Shown here: one piece after another, positions 63,954-64,000 of the stretch | Layout of the letters: each line of letters starts with the position of its first letter | Numbering within the stretch: the stretch's first letter is position 1 | From: an uncultured Lachnospiraceae bacterium | GTDB lineage: Bacteria; Bacillota; Clostridia; Lachnospirales; Lachnospiraceae | Assembly (NCBI GenBank): GCA_948794795.1 | Contig: CAQGLR010000005.1 | Coordinates: 92,362 to 156,361 of the forward strand | Length of the DNA stretch: 64,000 nucleotides | Direction of reading: 5' to 3' | Translations under genes and position numbers: made by a program | Notes under the pieces: generated by a model | Databases searched by the model: none | The model's input: the letters and a program-made list of their open reading frames with translations, nothing else | What the model was told of the DNA's origin: nothing

Positions 63954-64000
63954 GGCGTGTTTGAAAATTGCTTTTAAACCATCAAACTGCACAAAGATTA
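63954..64000. repeat. palindromic element, family A, left end (runs off the window)
   Basis: GGCGTGTTTGAAAATT matches the outer end of the copy at 30761-30980 in reverse complement. ACAAAGATTA at the very end matches the segment preceding CTCTGGC in that copy. TA lies just outside the GGG end. Confidence 0.6.

Overview
The window looks like a chromosomal segment of a low-GC, spore-lineage Firmicute of the class Clostridia, most like the Lachnospiraceae. The evidence is the gene order (ftsY-smc-rnc-acpP-plsX; dnaG-rpoD-trmK; ispH-rpsA), the presence of Spo0A and of an [FeFe]-hydrogenase maturase, strong AGGAGG-type ribosome binding sites, and a secreted GH5 glucanase. No rRNA, tRNA, CRISPR array, prophage or intact transposase gene was seen. 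I cannot name the species.

Layout. (1) 1-18.6 kb is an accessory region. It holds a frameshifted XRE-methyltransferase fusion, a secreted GH5 endoglucanase, and a type I restriction-modification system whose hsdM-hsdS pair is separated from hsdR by a Phd/Doc toxin-antitoxin pair, two GNAT acetyltransferases, a DUF2441 gene and a decayed DUF3990 cassette. It also holds DinB, DnaQ-like exonuclease, Uma2 and APH(3')-type genes and several gene fragments. (2) 18.7-25.2 kb is a housekeeping operon read leftward (plsX, acpP, rnc, smc, ftsY). (3) 25.4-33 kb holds signalling genes: a PocR-domain hybrid histidine kinase, a tandem-receiver protein, a long protein of unknown function, CheR, an MBL-fold hydrolase and a DUF1294 protein. 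(4) 33.2-46 kb is a nearly continuous leftward housekeeping run: dnaG, rpoD, trmK, nucleoside kinase, folD, rimO, pgsA, pncC, a flavoprotein, cmk, ispH, rpsA. A plausible sigma-H-type promoter lies in front of dnaG. (5) 46.4-51.3 kb holds an Asn/Gly-rich lipoprotein, putP, citrate synthase, a DUF3784 protein and an internally deleted AAA-ATPase-like gene. (6) 51.8-56.8 kb is a four-gene two-component/ABC transporter module. (7) 56.9-63.6 kb holds a DnaK-like chaperone, spo0A, a LytS-like kinase with a winged-helix response regulator, hydE, and an orphan OmpR-like regulator with a degenerate receiver.

The most unusual content is non-coding. A set of long palindromic elements of 125-220 bp is scattered between genes (about 9.2, 17.3, 30.4, 30.65-30.98, 50.2, 51.6, 63.6 and 63.95 kb). 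They share a conserved core, while their arms and hairpin tips differ between copies yet remain self-complementary within each copy. This covariation-like pattern suggests that structure is what is kept. One copy abuts the 3' end of a decayed gene. Two shorter hairpin-repeat families occur near 46.2, 50.6, 56.8 and 61.4 kb.

Gene decay is frequent in the first 19 kb. Two genes carry single-base deletions in homopolymer runs, one gene has an ATA codon at the position set by its ribosome binding site, and a two-gene cassette has many stops.
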